Below the pieces are notes generated by a model. It searched no databases and was not told the origin of the DNA. It saw nothing but the letters and a program-made list of their open reading frames with translations. 64,000 nucleotides of DNA from Plicaturopsis crispa FD-325 SS-3. Lineage: Eukaryota; Basidiomycota; Agaricomycetes; Amylocorticiales; Amylocorticiaceae. A program made the translations under genes and the position numbers. This document shows, piece after piece, positions 11,572 through 23,372 of this stretch. The stretch's first letter is position 1, and every line of letters starts with the position of its first letter. The stretch covers positions 451,235-515,234 of the forward strand of contig KN832572.1 of NCBI GenBank assembly GCA_000827205.1, read 5' to 3'.

Positions 11572-12585
11572 ATGCCGAAGGGAAGTAGCACGAAAAAAAC
11601 TGTACGTCTTCTTGTAAAGCATCCAGCCTGAGCTGTGCTCACTAACACGTCGACTTGTAGGCTCGACCGGCTAAACCGTACGATCGCAAGCCGCCGTCGC
11701 CGTCTGGGAGTGGCATGATTGCAACGGCAGCTGAAGCTGAACGTTCGGGCTCGGAGATACAACCTGCCAGCTCTCAGTCTCCCAAAGATGAACCCGCTTC
11801 AAGCGCGTTGCCAGACTCCGCTGATACGTTTCCGAAGAACCTTCGTGAATGTTGCCTCGAACTCTGCGAGTCTTTGAACCCGACGATTCAACCACGAGCC
11901 GGAGAAATGCGCGACTGGGACATTGAGGTGCTGTCTTCTGGCAAAGTCAGCATGGCCGACGCGAAGAATTTCGCTGCATGGTCCGACAGCAAGCTCGATA
12001 ACGTCTTCAGGCACCTCACGCCCGAGCAGAAGCAACTTAAGCGCACCGAGTATCTGAAGGAAGCCAAGCAACGGATGGATGGGCCGCCGGCATCGGTAGG
12101 CGTACGTGATTTCGACGCTCTCTGACACCAGTATCCAGGCTTATACTCGCGGTTCTCTGCAGCGCAAACCTAAGCCGGGCGATGGAGACATCCACATTCG
12201 CAAAATACCCAACAGCGAGTACGCCTTCCGTCTCTGGGGCAGGGGCCTTGAGACGAAGCGTCAGTACTGTCTCGACTGGGTACACTCGAAGACCGGCGAA
12301 CCTGTCAACTCGCCCTTCGGAGAGGACTATGAGCTGTGGGCCGTGCCCAATCGGAGGACCCCGTGGATTCCGTGTCCGACCTCGCGACTATGCTCGGTCG
12401 AGCGTGCGTTTGGTGTGGCGCAGAAGGATATCCTGCCCGGCCACGAGAAGTTTACGCTACTTGAGGGAACGGCGTGCCTGTTCAAGCGCCCGGGTCAAAT
12501 GCCTATATACTTCGAGGTGCCCGTGCGGCCGCGCCCAGTCGACAACTCGGACGTGCTCGTCTTCGATTTCAGTGGCGACGATTGA
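11572..12585 (+). CDS. Family A orphan protein, copy 3 (297 aa, 3 exons)
   Basis: Model: join(11572..11601,11661..12101,12163..12585). The leader is MPKGSSTKKT. Exon 2 contains SADTFPKNLRECCLELC and GEMRDWDIEVL. Exon 3 contains GDGDIHIRKIPNSEYAFRL, VPNRRTPWIPC and GTACLFKRPGQMPIYFEV. Splice sites match the other family members exactly in position and phase. It lies tail to tail with copy 4. Function unknown. Confidence 0.8.
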
Positions 12586-12944
12586 TTTGTTTGTATCAGC
12601 TCGCTATCATCGTCAATGAGAGGATTTCTCGAATATTTACGGGAGCACTTGCCCTCCGAGGTCGTTGGAACGAGTCCTTCACGCGCTACATGAGAATACA
12701 CGCGTATCCCTATTCAGTGGTTTGACAATCAGTACGTACTACGTGCGCGGTTCACCGTGAATTCGAGTGGCCTCGCCGCTCAGCGTGTGTATAGCAATGC
12801 TAAACTTGCTCTGAACCACTCATGAGTACACGACCTCAGAAGATAAGCACTCAGCACTCAAAGGATTATCGATTATCCTGAACAGCATTCTGATAAAATA
12901 AAATGACATTCTCGTTGACAACGACGATGAGCCAACAAAATGAA

Positions 12945-13961
12945 CTAATCCTCGCCAGTAAAATCGAGGACGAGAATGTCCGGGTCCACATTGACCGGGC
13001 GCGGGCGCACGGGAACCTCAAAGTATATTGACTGCTTACCCGGGCGTTTAAACAAGCATGCCGTGCCTTCGACCAGCACAAATTTCTCCTGGCCCGGTGG
13101 GATATCCTTCAATGCCATGCCAAACGCCTGCTCCGCCGTGGCCAAGCGCCCGCTCGCGCAGGGGACCATCGGTGTCCGCCGATTTGGCACAGACCAGAGC
13201 TCGTACTGACTCCCGAAGGGCGAGTTGACGGCTTCGCCGGTCTCCGAATGCACCCAGTCGAGACAGTACTGGCGCCTCGCCTCGAGGCCCCTGCCCCATA
13301 GGCGGAAGGAGTACTTGCTGTCCGGGATCTTGCGGATGTGGATGTCTCCTTCGCCCGGCTTCGGTTTGCGCTGCAGAAACCCATGAGCATAAATATTGAT
13401 ATCAGTGTTGGCAATGAATGAAGGATGACGACGTACGTACACCTATCGAATCCGGCGGTCCATCCAACTGCTCCTTGGTCTTTCGCAAAATCTCTGCGCG
13501 CCAGCGTTTGTCGTCCCCGGGCGGGAAGTCTTCGATGAGGCTCTCGAGCTGGCTGTCCGACCATGCGGCGAAATCGTTCGCATCGGCCTCGCTGACTTTG
13601 CCACTCGCAAGTACCGTGATGTCCCAGTCGCGCAGTTCCCCGGCTCGTGGACGAATTGTCGGGTTCAAGAGCTCGCAGCTTTCGAGGTAACATCCCCGAA
13701 GGTCTTTCGGGAACGTGTCAGCAGAGGCCGACGCGCTTGAAGAGGACGCATCCTTCGGAGACGGAGAGCTAGCAGGTGGTGTTTTCGAGTGCGGCGAGTC
13801 AGCTACCGTTGCAGCGCCACTCCCAGACGGCGGCGACAGCTTGCGTTCGTAAGGTTTGGCCGGTCGAGTCTAGAAGGCAACGGATTAGCGAGCACACTGG
13901 GTATGTAGAGTGTACAATGGATACCAGTACTTACAGTCGGTTTTGTGCCACTCTTTGCCAT
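12945..13961 (-). CDS. Family A orphan protein, copy 4 (293 aa, 3 exons)
   Basis: Model: complement(join(12945..13370,13441..13869,13935..13961)). It is the most diverged member: MAKSGTKPT leader, GELRDWDITVL in exon 2, and a changed segment in exon 3 (VPNRRTPMVPC, then a Leu-Ala-Thr-Ala stretch where the others have a Cys-Ser-Ala/Val-Glu stretch). The C-terminal PIYFEVPVRPRP-type block is kept as SIYFEVPVRPRP. Intact frame and splice sites. Function unknown. Confidence 0.8.
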
Positions 13962-14545
13962 GTCTGTCAGCAGGGATTGAAAGTGTAATGCAACGGGGCG
14001 GAAGGTCGGTCGACGGTGTAAGGAAACGTTGACGGCCATGGCCATCGCGCAACGCGACTTTTCGCTCGTCCTTGTCACGGTCCGCGCGGCCCGCGCAAGG
14101 CTAAGTCGCGCTGCACACACGGGAAATACAACTTCACGAAATATGTATGGAACGTTAGCGAGATCCTGGACGGACAAGAGATGTATGTACCGGAGGCGGC
14201 GCTGTATACACCCGTGTAGAATGCAATGTAAAAAGCTCACTGCTACGATAGCGTATGCTGTTCAAACTGTACAAATATTATCCTGCGTGTATATTTCGAG
14301 GTGTGTGTATTTACGGGCTTGCGATGGTGACATGTGCAGCGGGAGCGTTCTGTCGGGCCTATGGCCGACCCCCGGAGGTCAGCAATCCACGTGGGTCACT
14401 CCGAGCCCGTTTTCACGCGTCACCCACAAGGGCTTACCCCGCGCAATCGAAACGCCGTACTGGCAGCCATGGTCATCGACAGTCACAACGGGTCCGGCGC
14501 GCTCACTGCCGTGGCTCCATCGTTTCGTTGGGTGCACCAGCGGAA

Positions 14546-15277
14546 ATGAGCAATCCGTCAGCCGTTGTCGACGTCGGCATCCACGACTCTCCCTCCGCGC
14601 GCTTCCACGACTCGCCCAACGCGGATTCGCCTTCGCCGCCGGTAGTCATCGCTTCCGCACGGCCTCTGAATGTCAAGTCCGAGAAGGAATTGTGGCGGGT
14701 GATTGCGAGGACATGGCATACTGCGGGGCTCACGGACACCCCGGGTAAGGTAAAACTTCACGACCATAGCAGGCTATTGAGCTGCGAGGTCTAGGACTCA
14801 AGAGCTGTTTGCCGTATCGTCAAAAGGTCCGTCTTTTTCTATCCTATCTGTAGATCTCTAAGTAACCCGGGACCGTGTATCTAGCCTGACCTGCGTGCAC
14901 ACGTTCTCCAGCTCGCGAGAGCCGGTTAGCCATTGGTTTTCCCGCTGCGTAAGTCCATCACCATATCGTCTGTCTTTCTTTACGGAATGCTGTTGACGAA
15001 CATCACCAGCTCCACGACTGCTAGCCAATTTTAGCGCTCTTTCTAGAGCACCTCGCCATCGAGGGCGCCAAAGAGCACGAGTGGATCAGGAGTCCTCGAG
15101 TACGGGCGATCGGGCAGCGTGTTCAAGAAAGCTGGGGGCGTGGGCGAGCGTGAGCGTGAGGGCCTCGTCCGCTGCAAGGTGGACGTGTCTAACAATACCG
15201 ACAGCATCATCGAGGACAACGAGGACGATGTCGGCGATGCGAGTTTCGGGACTGGGGTAGCCATCGAAACTGGATAG
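14546..15277 (+). CDS. Hypothetical protein (about 168 aa, 5 predicted exons)
   Basis: Proposed model: join(14546..14744,14795..14826,14854..14861,14912..14948,15047..15277). The first exon encodes a Ser/Pro/Asp-rich start (MSNPSAVVDVGIHDSP) and EKELWRVIARTW. The last encodes an acidic tail (IIEDNEDDVGDASFG). Donors and acceptors are good and phases close, but the model needs an 8-nt micro-exon. Without it the frame stops after about 80 residues. No recognised domain; exons 2-4 are uncertain. Confidence 0.35.
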
Positions 15278-17703
15278 GCCTCGCCCACTTCCTGGATGCG
15301 TGTACCACGGCTCGAAGAAGTGTGTTGCAGACCGCACACCGCGGGGACAAGGTCACCGCCGCTCGCATCCCACATTTCTCGAATACACAGGGACTTGATT
15401 TATTTTCCTAGGACTCTGCGTCTGTTGGTTATACCTTGTTAATTTCATTTCTCACATAGCACGTTCCTCGTTTTCTGGTTGCCGTATACCATAGCATGTA
15501 AGTCTGTACTATCATGTACACCAATGATTCGTAGGATGGCCACGGTGATTTGGGCGACGCAGACGCGTCCGAGCGTGTAAATGGCACGTGGGACCGCGAT
15601 ACGCGTTGTTGAACAATTCAACGTGGTCGCGTTGTTTGTTCCTCACCCGCTCGCCGTATAAATCCTCGCCGACCTCTGCCTCTCTCCTCCACGCACCCTA
15701 ACCATATCCGCAGTTGGGAGTTGGTGGAGACGCCTCTAGCGGCCTATTCACGGGGTGCGTTCCCTTTCCTTGGACACAGCCGTCCTTCGCATGTCCTCCT
15801 TTCCTCCTTTTGTTCTATGCTAGTCCTTGGCCACCACAAGCCTCTCCTCACAGTGTGTATCCATTGTTTTAGAACTGATTCCTTCACTGATAGCCACATA
15901 TACAGCTTTGTGATGCAGGAAACTTGAAGGACGGGGTGTTGGTGACAACAGCGGCAAGCAAGCATGATTCAGTGAGTGCGTATAGTTTTTCTGCAACCTC
16001 TCCCCCCCACCTGCGCGCCTTTGATCGCCTAGCGACCTCTCGAGCAGATCGGGCGCGCACTCACATCTTCCTTGCTGTTTTCAATGCCAAGTTCTCTTGT
16101 AAGCTGACTGACTTTTTCACAGATATTCGATGTTCTGCCACCGACTCCGTTTTTCATAATGTGAGTTTACTTGCTCTAAGTCATGGGCCCTGCTGCCTGT
16201 ATCCGCTACGCGAACTCGACGCAACGGGACTGCGGGTGGATGCAGCCAGCCAGCCCATAGGCTCTTGGATATATGATCATTGCTGACTGTGTTACATCCC
16301 AAGCACCACCGATGGCGTCAAAACAACCCGCACGGCGAGCGTAGACACGCTGCTGCTGTCACCAAAGCTAGAGACGATACATGGTTAACTTGGTATGTTT
16401 TTTCTTTTCTTTTCTTTTCTTCCTTCTTCCTTTTTCTATCTCGGGGGCTACGGCATCAGTTCGACGTCCGACCCTGGACGGCGGAAGTTGACGAAGCCCT
16501 GCGCACTTTGACCTGCCGTATGCAGTCCTACACGCCGCAAGCCGGAGGTCCATGCTGAGTTGTGTCCGCACCAGAATCACGTTCTTTTGTGTTCTACGAC
16601 AAGACTTTGTTGGAAGCAGGTTAGGGTGCATGGCAATCGGGATGGTGCGTCGCTCTTTTATATCACCAGTCCACCGCCCAGGTCTCATGGTTTTGTTGAA
16701 TGACAACGGCCTCACCCACAGCCCACACACGCCACACGTCAACAGCAACATTGCGAACTACGGCGCGTAGATACCTGCTGCCTCGCAAGGTCAAGTCGGA
16801 CGGAGAAACAGATACATCCTGACGCCTGCCGTCAGTCAAGCACCTGCCCCCGCGTCGCGCCCAATAACACCCCTTGCACAACCCCACGCACGCGGTGGCC
16901 CCCATGCCTGCACGCTCACGTGTGCAGGCGCATGTACCAGCGCAGTGTACCGGCAAGTGGGCGGCTGAGACACAATCAGGAGGCAGCATGCGGGAGGGGT
17001 CAGAAGGTCAAGACGACACTGCCGTCAGTGCCTGCGTCGTCCGTTGCGCTCTCTAGTGCATACTGACCATATCAAACGGACCTCTAGGCCTGCCCTTGCC
17101 CTACCCCCTCGACGTACACGCATGGTGGTCGACAACGACAACGGATGATGGTATGTGGTCCCCTGGTAGTATGGAATCTATGCTCTCGAACTCACATGCC
17201 CTGCCACAGCCGTGTGCGCCCCCAATGCTAAGGCGATAGTTCGTTGGGCTTCAATGCTGCTCTTCAGCATATCCATTTATGCCTCTAGCAGTTTGTACCT
17301 AGTCATTCGGAAATGCTTAGTAGAACTGCAGTAAATCACGGCATATTTTTCGATTGAAACAGTACAACTTGAAGTTAGGTAGAAGGAAGCCGTGAACGTC
17401 GAAAGATCGCAGGAAATAAGTATGCTAACGCCGCCAGGGAGATATGGTAAAGAACGTCGTCTGAAACAGAGTGCCGAAATGAATGTATAGGCGTCGAGAA
17501 CAAGTAGAGAACAAGTAACAGAATTGGGGCAGAGGGAATCAAAGTTACGGTAGTCAGAAAAAGGAATGGGGTTATGTAGTGAGCGAAGGGGTGGAACCGG
17601 AAGTGTACGGAGTGGCACAACGATTATTGTGAAGTTCGTGCAACACTTACGCCCGCAAGGCGCCGGCGCCTCCGAGTGGTGAGCAGTATGAATGCTGACG
17701 TCC
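15278..17703. other. 2.4 kb without a firm gene; possible transcription unit at 15.65-16.29 kb
   Basis: A TATA-like box (GTATAAATCC, near 15655) precedes several intron-like GT...AG stretches with pyrimidine-rich tracts. Reading 15924-16286 on the plus strand is open for 120 codons but lacks an ATG start. A CT-rich run lies at about 16397-16440. I cannot support a protein model. 16300-17700 shows nothing recognisable. Confidence 0.3.
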
Positions 17704-19594
17704 TCAGAACTTCGTATCGAAGGTCCTGTTCTTCTGCCACGGGTCTGCGCAGAAATACAGGAAATCCGGATCGCACTCAGAGAATGGGGAGAAACTAGGT
17801 CCAGGAGGCGCAACTTGACTGGGGCTGGCTGCCATTGAAGCGGGGACAGGTCCTCCGGTAAGGATTTGCGTCGTGCTGTCTCCAGCTGCCGATGAATCAG
17901 TCGTAAGATCGATAACTGAGCCGTGAGCAGTGTCGGTTGGAACGCTGATAGGTCCTAGCGGAGCACTATTGATGGACGTAGTAGTGCTGTTTGGCGTGAC
18001 TAGTGCTCCAAGTACGCTGTTGCCGCTGGCGATAGTGCTGGCTGCAGGCCCGCTAGCCAATGGAGGGCTGCCAACATTCAATAGGGCTATCAAAGATTGA
18101 GGAGGCGTATAAAGTCAGTTTCTATCATGCGTGCAAAGGTCGTAATGCAGGCTCACTAGTAGCACCAAAATCAAATGAACCAAAGTCCTCCGGGCTGCTC
18201 AGTCTCGCACGCTTTGCTGAGGATGCTGCAGCCTTAGTAGTAGTCGTCGAACCTTGGAGGCCAAGCATTATCTCACGATCAACCTCATCGTCTGTCAAGT
18301 CGAATAGTGGACTGCGCGGCCGCTTGGTAGTTTTCTTCTGCTTCATCAGTTTTGCATTGTGCCGCAACCGGTCCCGGACAGATTCCCCTGTAATGAAAGC
18401 AATGTTGAGTGTCGGCATAGCAATAAGATACAGCCCAGTACGCACTTGGTCTCCCATGAGATCCCCTCTTGCTACGACGGTCTCCCTTTTGAGTTCTGTG
18501 TTTAGTGCTGGTAGACGGGGTGTCATTGGTACTCCCGCCTGACTCCTCTCCCGACGAGCCTGGGCTTTCTGAGGAATCCGAAAGCACAGGACGAGCGAGA
18601 CATCTTCCGCCGGGGGTATCTTCTACCGTGAACTCACGGACGGTCCCTAAACACAATCATCCATGACATTAGCTTATATTGTCAAGCCAGTGGGGACAGC
18701 TCAACCGACCGAGATATAGAAAATATTCCGCAGAGCTACTGCGGTGCTTGTAAAAGTTGGCGCTGGAACCATCGACGACCTTCTTCACGACTCTCAAGTG
18801 TCGGCCTTGCTTGAATAGGAGGACATAGGGGGGTTTGTCTGCCACCTCATTGAAGGTATCAAGAGTAGCGAAACCATCGGGAAGCTTTTCACGCAGAAAG
18901 CTATCCATGCGTTGGCGATCCCACGCTCGGCCAAATACAATTGGACCTGAGGTATTGGTTATCGCCAAACCGCCTGCTTCCAGTCGGTCGATGTCTCCCA
19001 TGTCGGGAGCTCTGGTGCGTCGCAGGTCCCCGTTTTCCTTCATTGTTTTAGTCTTTAACGATAATTTGGCAGATATCTTGGCGTAAAAACTTACATCGAG
19101 GCCTGCAGGAAAGAGAATAATTCCCGCTAATTTCACACCACCTTCTACCTTCTGCGCGCCATCGTCCTTCATGCCTTTGTTGTCCTTCATGCCTTTCGAC
19201 GGCTTTTTAGCCTAAAAGCACATATCAGGTATGAAAAACAACAACGCATGGCCACAAGCATCCTCACCTTTGACTTCAAATCTCCCTTTTTAGTGTCCTG
19301 ATTGTCCGAGGAGGGGCGAAAGCCTTTGTTCGTCTCCCGACGAGCATGCTCATAGGCCTCAGGGCTGACCAGAGAGCGCAGCATATCAGTGACAGGAGCA
19401 CTGCTACCACCTAGGCTAGGCGAGGAACCACAGTGAAGACTGCGGCCGTGGCAGCACTCCCGGCAGGTCACTGGCTGGCCTGTGGCAAGGTTGTCATGCT
19501 CAGTGTAGCATTGACATGCACACGTCTTTCCTGTACTCTCGTTAACGGCGGTACAGATACCAGTTCCAGCCGCAGTGTCTGCCGCCTCGGCCAT
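17704..19594 (-). CDS. Cys-rich uncharacterised protein next to integrase gene (533 aa)
   Basis: Model: complement(join(17704..18086,18157..18387,18446..18646,18710..19052,19095..19211,19268..19594)), phases closing. The N-terminus has a dense Cys cluster (residues 14-54: C-x10-C-x-C-x-C, then CRECC and CG), suggesting metal binding. A middle region (residues about 150-260) looks globular. The rest is Ser/Thr-rich, with a basic patch (KQKKTTKRPRSP) that could be a nuclear localisation signal and acidic Asp/Glu patches. It starts 154 bp downstream of the integrase gene on the same strand, which suggests they may travel or act together. No family recognised. Confidence 0.65.
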
Positions 19595-19748
19595 GTCGAC
19601 AAGAGATTTGGTGGAGTCAGGGTATTGGAATGAAGTGGGTCTTTTGCAAATTGCGCGCGCACAATGATCGACTCAAATATTTTTTACTCCGACATCCGTG
19701 CTAAAGGCGGTCAGACGAAACAGCGATCCTGTGAGGCTGTAGACCGGA

Positions 19749-21808
19749 CTATCCATTATCTTCAAGCATTTGCTGTAAACGCAGCATTAAATCGAGTGCC
19801 CTTCCCCATTTCTCCGCGCGTGGACGCCATATGTGGCCCGGTAGCGCAACTCGAAGCTCCTTCTTCCCCTTCTTCCCCGTCCGGAGTATCTCGAACGGCA
19901 TGTACTCGCCCCCCTCCCACTCATTCTCTAAAAGACCAAACCCTGTAGGTACTGTGCCGTTAGCGTGTACGGTATGAAAAGCTGTCCAGAATATGTCACG
20001 AAATTCGTCGGTGGGAAAAGGATTCGAGCTACGCGCCACGTCTACTGCTTCATGACGGATGTGATGCTCCTGGTCTGCTGCTACTCTCTCCGCCAAGTCG
20101 TCGTCATCAATCTCTGCAGCTTCCGAGGCATCGTCATGGTCATCGTCCAAATCCGACTCCTCCGGGTCATGGCCAGCACCTGTCTCCCCATCTGCTCGTC
20201 GCCGAGCACGGCCGCTCACCCCATAATACTGACTGATGACATCGGGATGAACGTCCTCGCAGTCATCTTTATACAAGCCATGCTCAGTCTGGCCCAGGAG
20301 GCGAAGGTCCTTTATTTCAGGTCAGTGTTAGATCCTCTATGATCGGCTACTGCTCACGTTTGGACTTTGGTCGTGCGTGTCAGGCCCTGATATTGGGTGC
20401 ACATTCCATTCATCCTGAAAGGTACGGCAGTCATTGTTAATGTCCTGCAGGAATAGCTGATGCAAGAGCCATAGGTGATGCGGATCCTTGTAGTCGAGTC
20501 GATGAGCACGTTCCAAACGTGTGAAGAACGCACGCCACGGCCGTCCGAAGTGTCGACCTACTTCCACCCAAGTACGTTCAATTCTCGTATTATGAGTAGA
20601 TCTATACAGCATGTTAGAACTAGTCAGACACCTGCGAGCAACTTCAGCACTTACGACCCCCACATAAATGAAGCTCGGTTTGGGCCGCGGTGTAAGATCA
20701 TGTACACAGATGAATCTACATTCTCCCCCCCTCGGTCACCTCTCATGCGCGATGGAAGGCCGTGCTGCTGCGTCGCCCGTACAAAGACCTCGAGGACAGT
20801 GGATGCCAGGTTATTATTGCTGGCATGTAGAGCGGTAATCTGCAAAATACAATGGTGAACCGTGAGCACTTGTAAAATATGAGAAAAGGGACAGCTAACT
20901 GTTCGACAATATCCATCCACGATGCCGTGAATAACTATGCCCCAACGGATTAACTTATGATGCCCGTCCAGGTGCCATAGGGCATTAGGTCTTGATATCG
21001 TGTACTTGCGACGGCGGATTGAGCTACGTTCACGAAGAACTCGACCGAGGCCGTCAACTCGCTCTACGGACTGTGCAAGCCTGATCTTGGGAATACGAAC
21101 ACCAAAGCGCCGCAAAAACCCAATTAAGTATCGGATTCCTGTCGCCGGGTTGTTTTGCTTGTAAGCACGGACAACAAGATCCAAGTCGTCGTCGGTGATC
21201 TGAGAGAAGTGTCGGGTTATACCATAGGCTTTTGCGTATTGTCGGACTGTATGTCGATGGGTCTTAAGCACGGACGCTAGTCTTGTCACGGATATGTTGC
21301 GATGCAGAGACAGTGCCTCTTGAAGGTACGATTGGCTGATCACCTTCCGTGGACGGCCTGGACGGCCTGTGTGGATGACGGAAACCGGATTGACGTGCAG
21401 AATGTTTGTGCGTTCACTGAGTAATTGAATGTCAAACTCGTAAGTGCTGAGACCTAGAGTAGCTAACATCTGGAACCATACACACTTTCCGTCAGCACCA
21501 TCGGCTGCCATTCGCAGATGCAGTACCAAAGTTCCAAGGGCGCGAGCAGCGGTATGAATCCAGCCAAGTGGAAGGTGCTCATCATCCCGACCTTTTTCCA
21601 GAGCTTCAATAAGTGGGAGGGCGTCTGAGGTGACCATATCGACATGGTACCGTAGGCGAGGGGGGTCAGCTTCTTGAGAAAGCACTTGGTGCGCTCTCGA
21701 GTAAATGTCAGAGAGACGTTGACGGGCTGCATGGACATTCGCACTCCAGGCTGCCTCATCATCGCGAGCAGGGGGCAGAAATGGAAAGCTAGGCGGGAGG
21801 TTTTCCAT
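19749..21808 (-). CDS. Fungal integrase-core (DDE) domain protein (632 aa)
   Basis: Model: complement(join(19749..20309,20358..20601,20655..20839,20900..21808)). Residues about 148-156 are AT-hook-like (GRPGRPRKV). Residues about 160-200 look like a helix-turn-helix. The catalytic core follows, with candidate acidic residues D281 (WHLDGHHK), D338 (RGDRGGEN) and E373 (NTRIERTW). The last two are 34 residues apart, as in DDE/integrase folds. The C-terminus has an acidic linker and a second globular block with EWEGGEY and GHIWRPRAE. This architecture is common in Agaricomycete genomes as an integrase core domain protein, either transposon-derived or domesticated. The start is the first ATG of the frame. 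Confidence 0.85.
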
Positions 21809-22009
21809 CGCGAAGAGCAACGTGTTCAAAGCCGTAAGCCGCACAGGAGATGGGGACACAAAAGGCGCACTCAGCGTCGACTACAGTGCGCAGGCGGCAT
21901 TGCAGTTCCAACATTGTGGCTGAACTTTATCCATCTCAGCGGCGCGCTGTGCAACACAAACCGCCTCGTACTGCGAACGCTATCAAACTGTTGCACACAA
22001 CAGACAAAT

Positions 22010-22986
22010 ATGGCCCACCGCTCCGTTCAATACTACTACGATGATGGCACGGATATCTTCTTGGTATGTACCTAGCAGACAATGTATTAGCATCTGACAG
22101 CTAACTTCAAATCACAAAGGTTGGAGGCGTACTGTACAAGCTGCATCGGACTGTGCTGCAAGCCACTGGGTCACCACTGTTCTGCGACATGTTTATGATA
22201 CCACAACCCAAGGACTCCAAGGACAAGGTGGAGGGGACCTCGGATGAGAAACCTATCGTGGTTCCGCAGGCGACGGCGGAGGAGTTTCATAACTTGCTGG
22301 AGCTGTACTTATATCCAAAGTAAGTTTTGAGTATGATCACTCAAGAAAAAGACTTACGGTGATGCAGATGGACGCCACCACCCCATCCTGTGAGCCGATA
22401 CATCGATGTGTTGAAGTTGTCGACCCAGTGGGGAATGTCGAATGTGCGCGAGGCAGCAATATGGAATATCTCGCAGTATAACAATCGTGAATTAGCTGCC
22501 ACGACAAAACTAGAGCTCGCCCGCAGGTACAACATACCTCAGTGGGGTGGACCCGCTTTCCGCCAGCTCGTCAATAGGCCCTTGAAGTCCCTGTCGAACG
22601 ATGACTTGGATTGCATTGGAGTTGCAGCATTTGTCGTTCTTGCGAAAGCCAACGAAGCCATCGCGGAGGAGCGGCGCCTCGTCGCTACGAAGACTCCACC
22701 CAATGTTTGCTGCGCGCAGTGCACTCATCATGTAGAGTGCTCGAGGGCATGGAAGGATGTATGGTGGAACAAAATCGCCCCGAGTATCCTACACCCGGAC
22801 CCAGGATGGGCGATCGCTTTCCCGGGGGAGATCAAGCAGAAGGTGTCGGGTCTGCAGGTTCAAGGGATGGGTCAGGGATGCAGGGACGAGACGATTGCAG
22901 CTGTTCTCGATGGGTGCGGATTTGACGGAGTGGGGATTATAACGGATATGGCTGTTGCCCGTGTCGAAAAACTGTTGTTTAGTTAA
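22010..22986 (+). CDS. BTB/POZ domain protein (290 aa)
   Basis: Model: join(22010..22063,22120..22319,22368..22986). The N-terminal 110 residues follow the BTB pattern: YYYDDGTDIFLVGGVLYKLHR, then SPLFCDMF, and EEFHNLLELYLYP. A helical C-terminal half follows, with a CAQC...C cluster near residue 190. Small BTB proteins of this kind form a large family in Agaricomycetes. BTB domains mediate dimerisation and often bind Cullin-3, but the partner here is unknown. It is divergent from the integrase gene, with 201 bp between start codons. Confidence 0.85.
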
Positions 22987-23372
22987 TCTTTTGCACGAAA
23001 GATATGCGCCACGTACCTAACCAAAGCCTGTATGAGTGATTCCTTCAAGATCATGCCAGCAGTGAGATGCAAGGTGCTTGCATTGTCGTCCATTATATGT
23101 CGGAAGATCTTATTTTGGGCGGCTTAGCGGTGGAAAGAAAGTAGATAATTCACCGTATCGTCTTACCTTGATAGCTTTTGACAGAATATGGTGCACAGGT
23201 CATTAGTTGGAGGGGTCAGAGATGCAGTAGCAGAAGACATCGAGCTTGGAGACATTAAGGATCAACGTGAACAAAGGCGCAGGAATTTGCTTCCGTTTTT
23301 GCTTCCGATATCATTCATTAAAAGTTGGTCCATGTTGGTCCAACGATGCTCAGCGCTCATCACTTGCACAAC

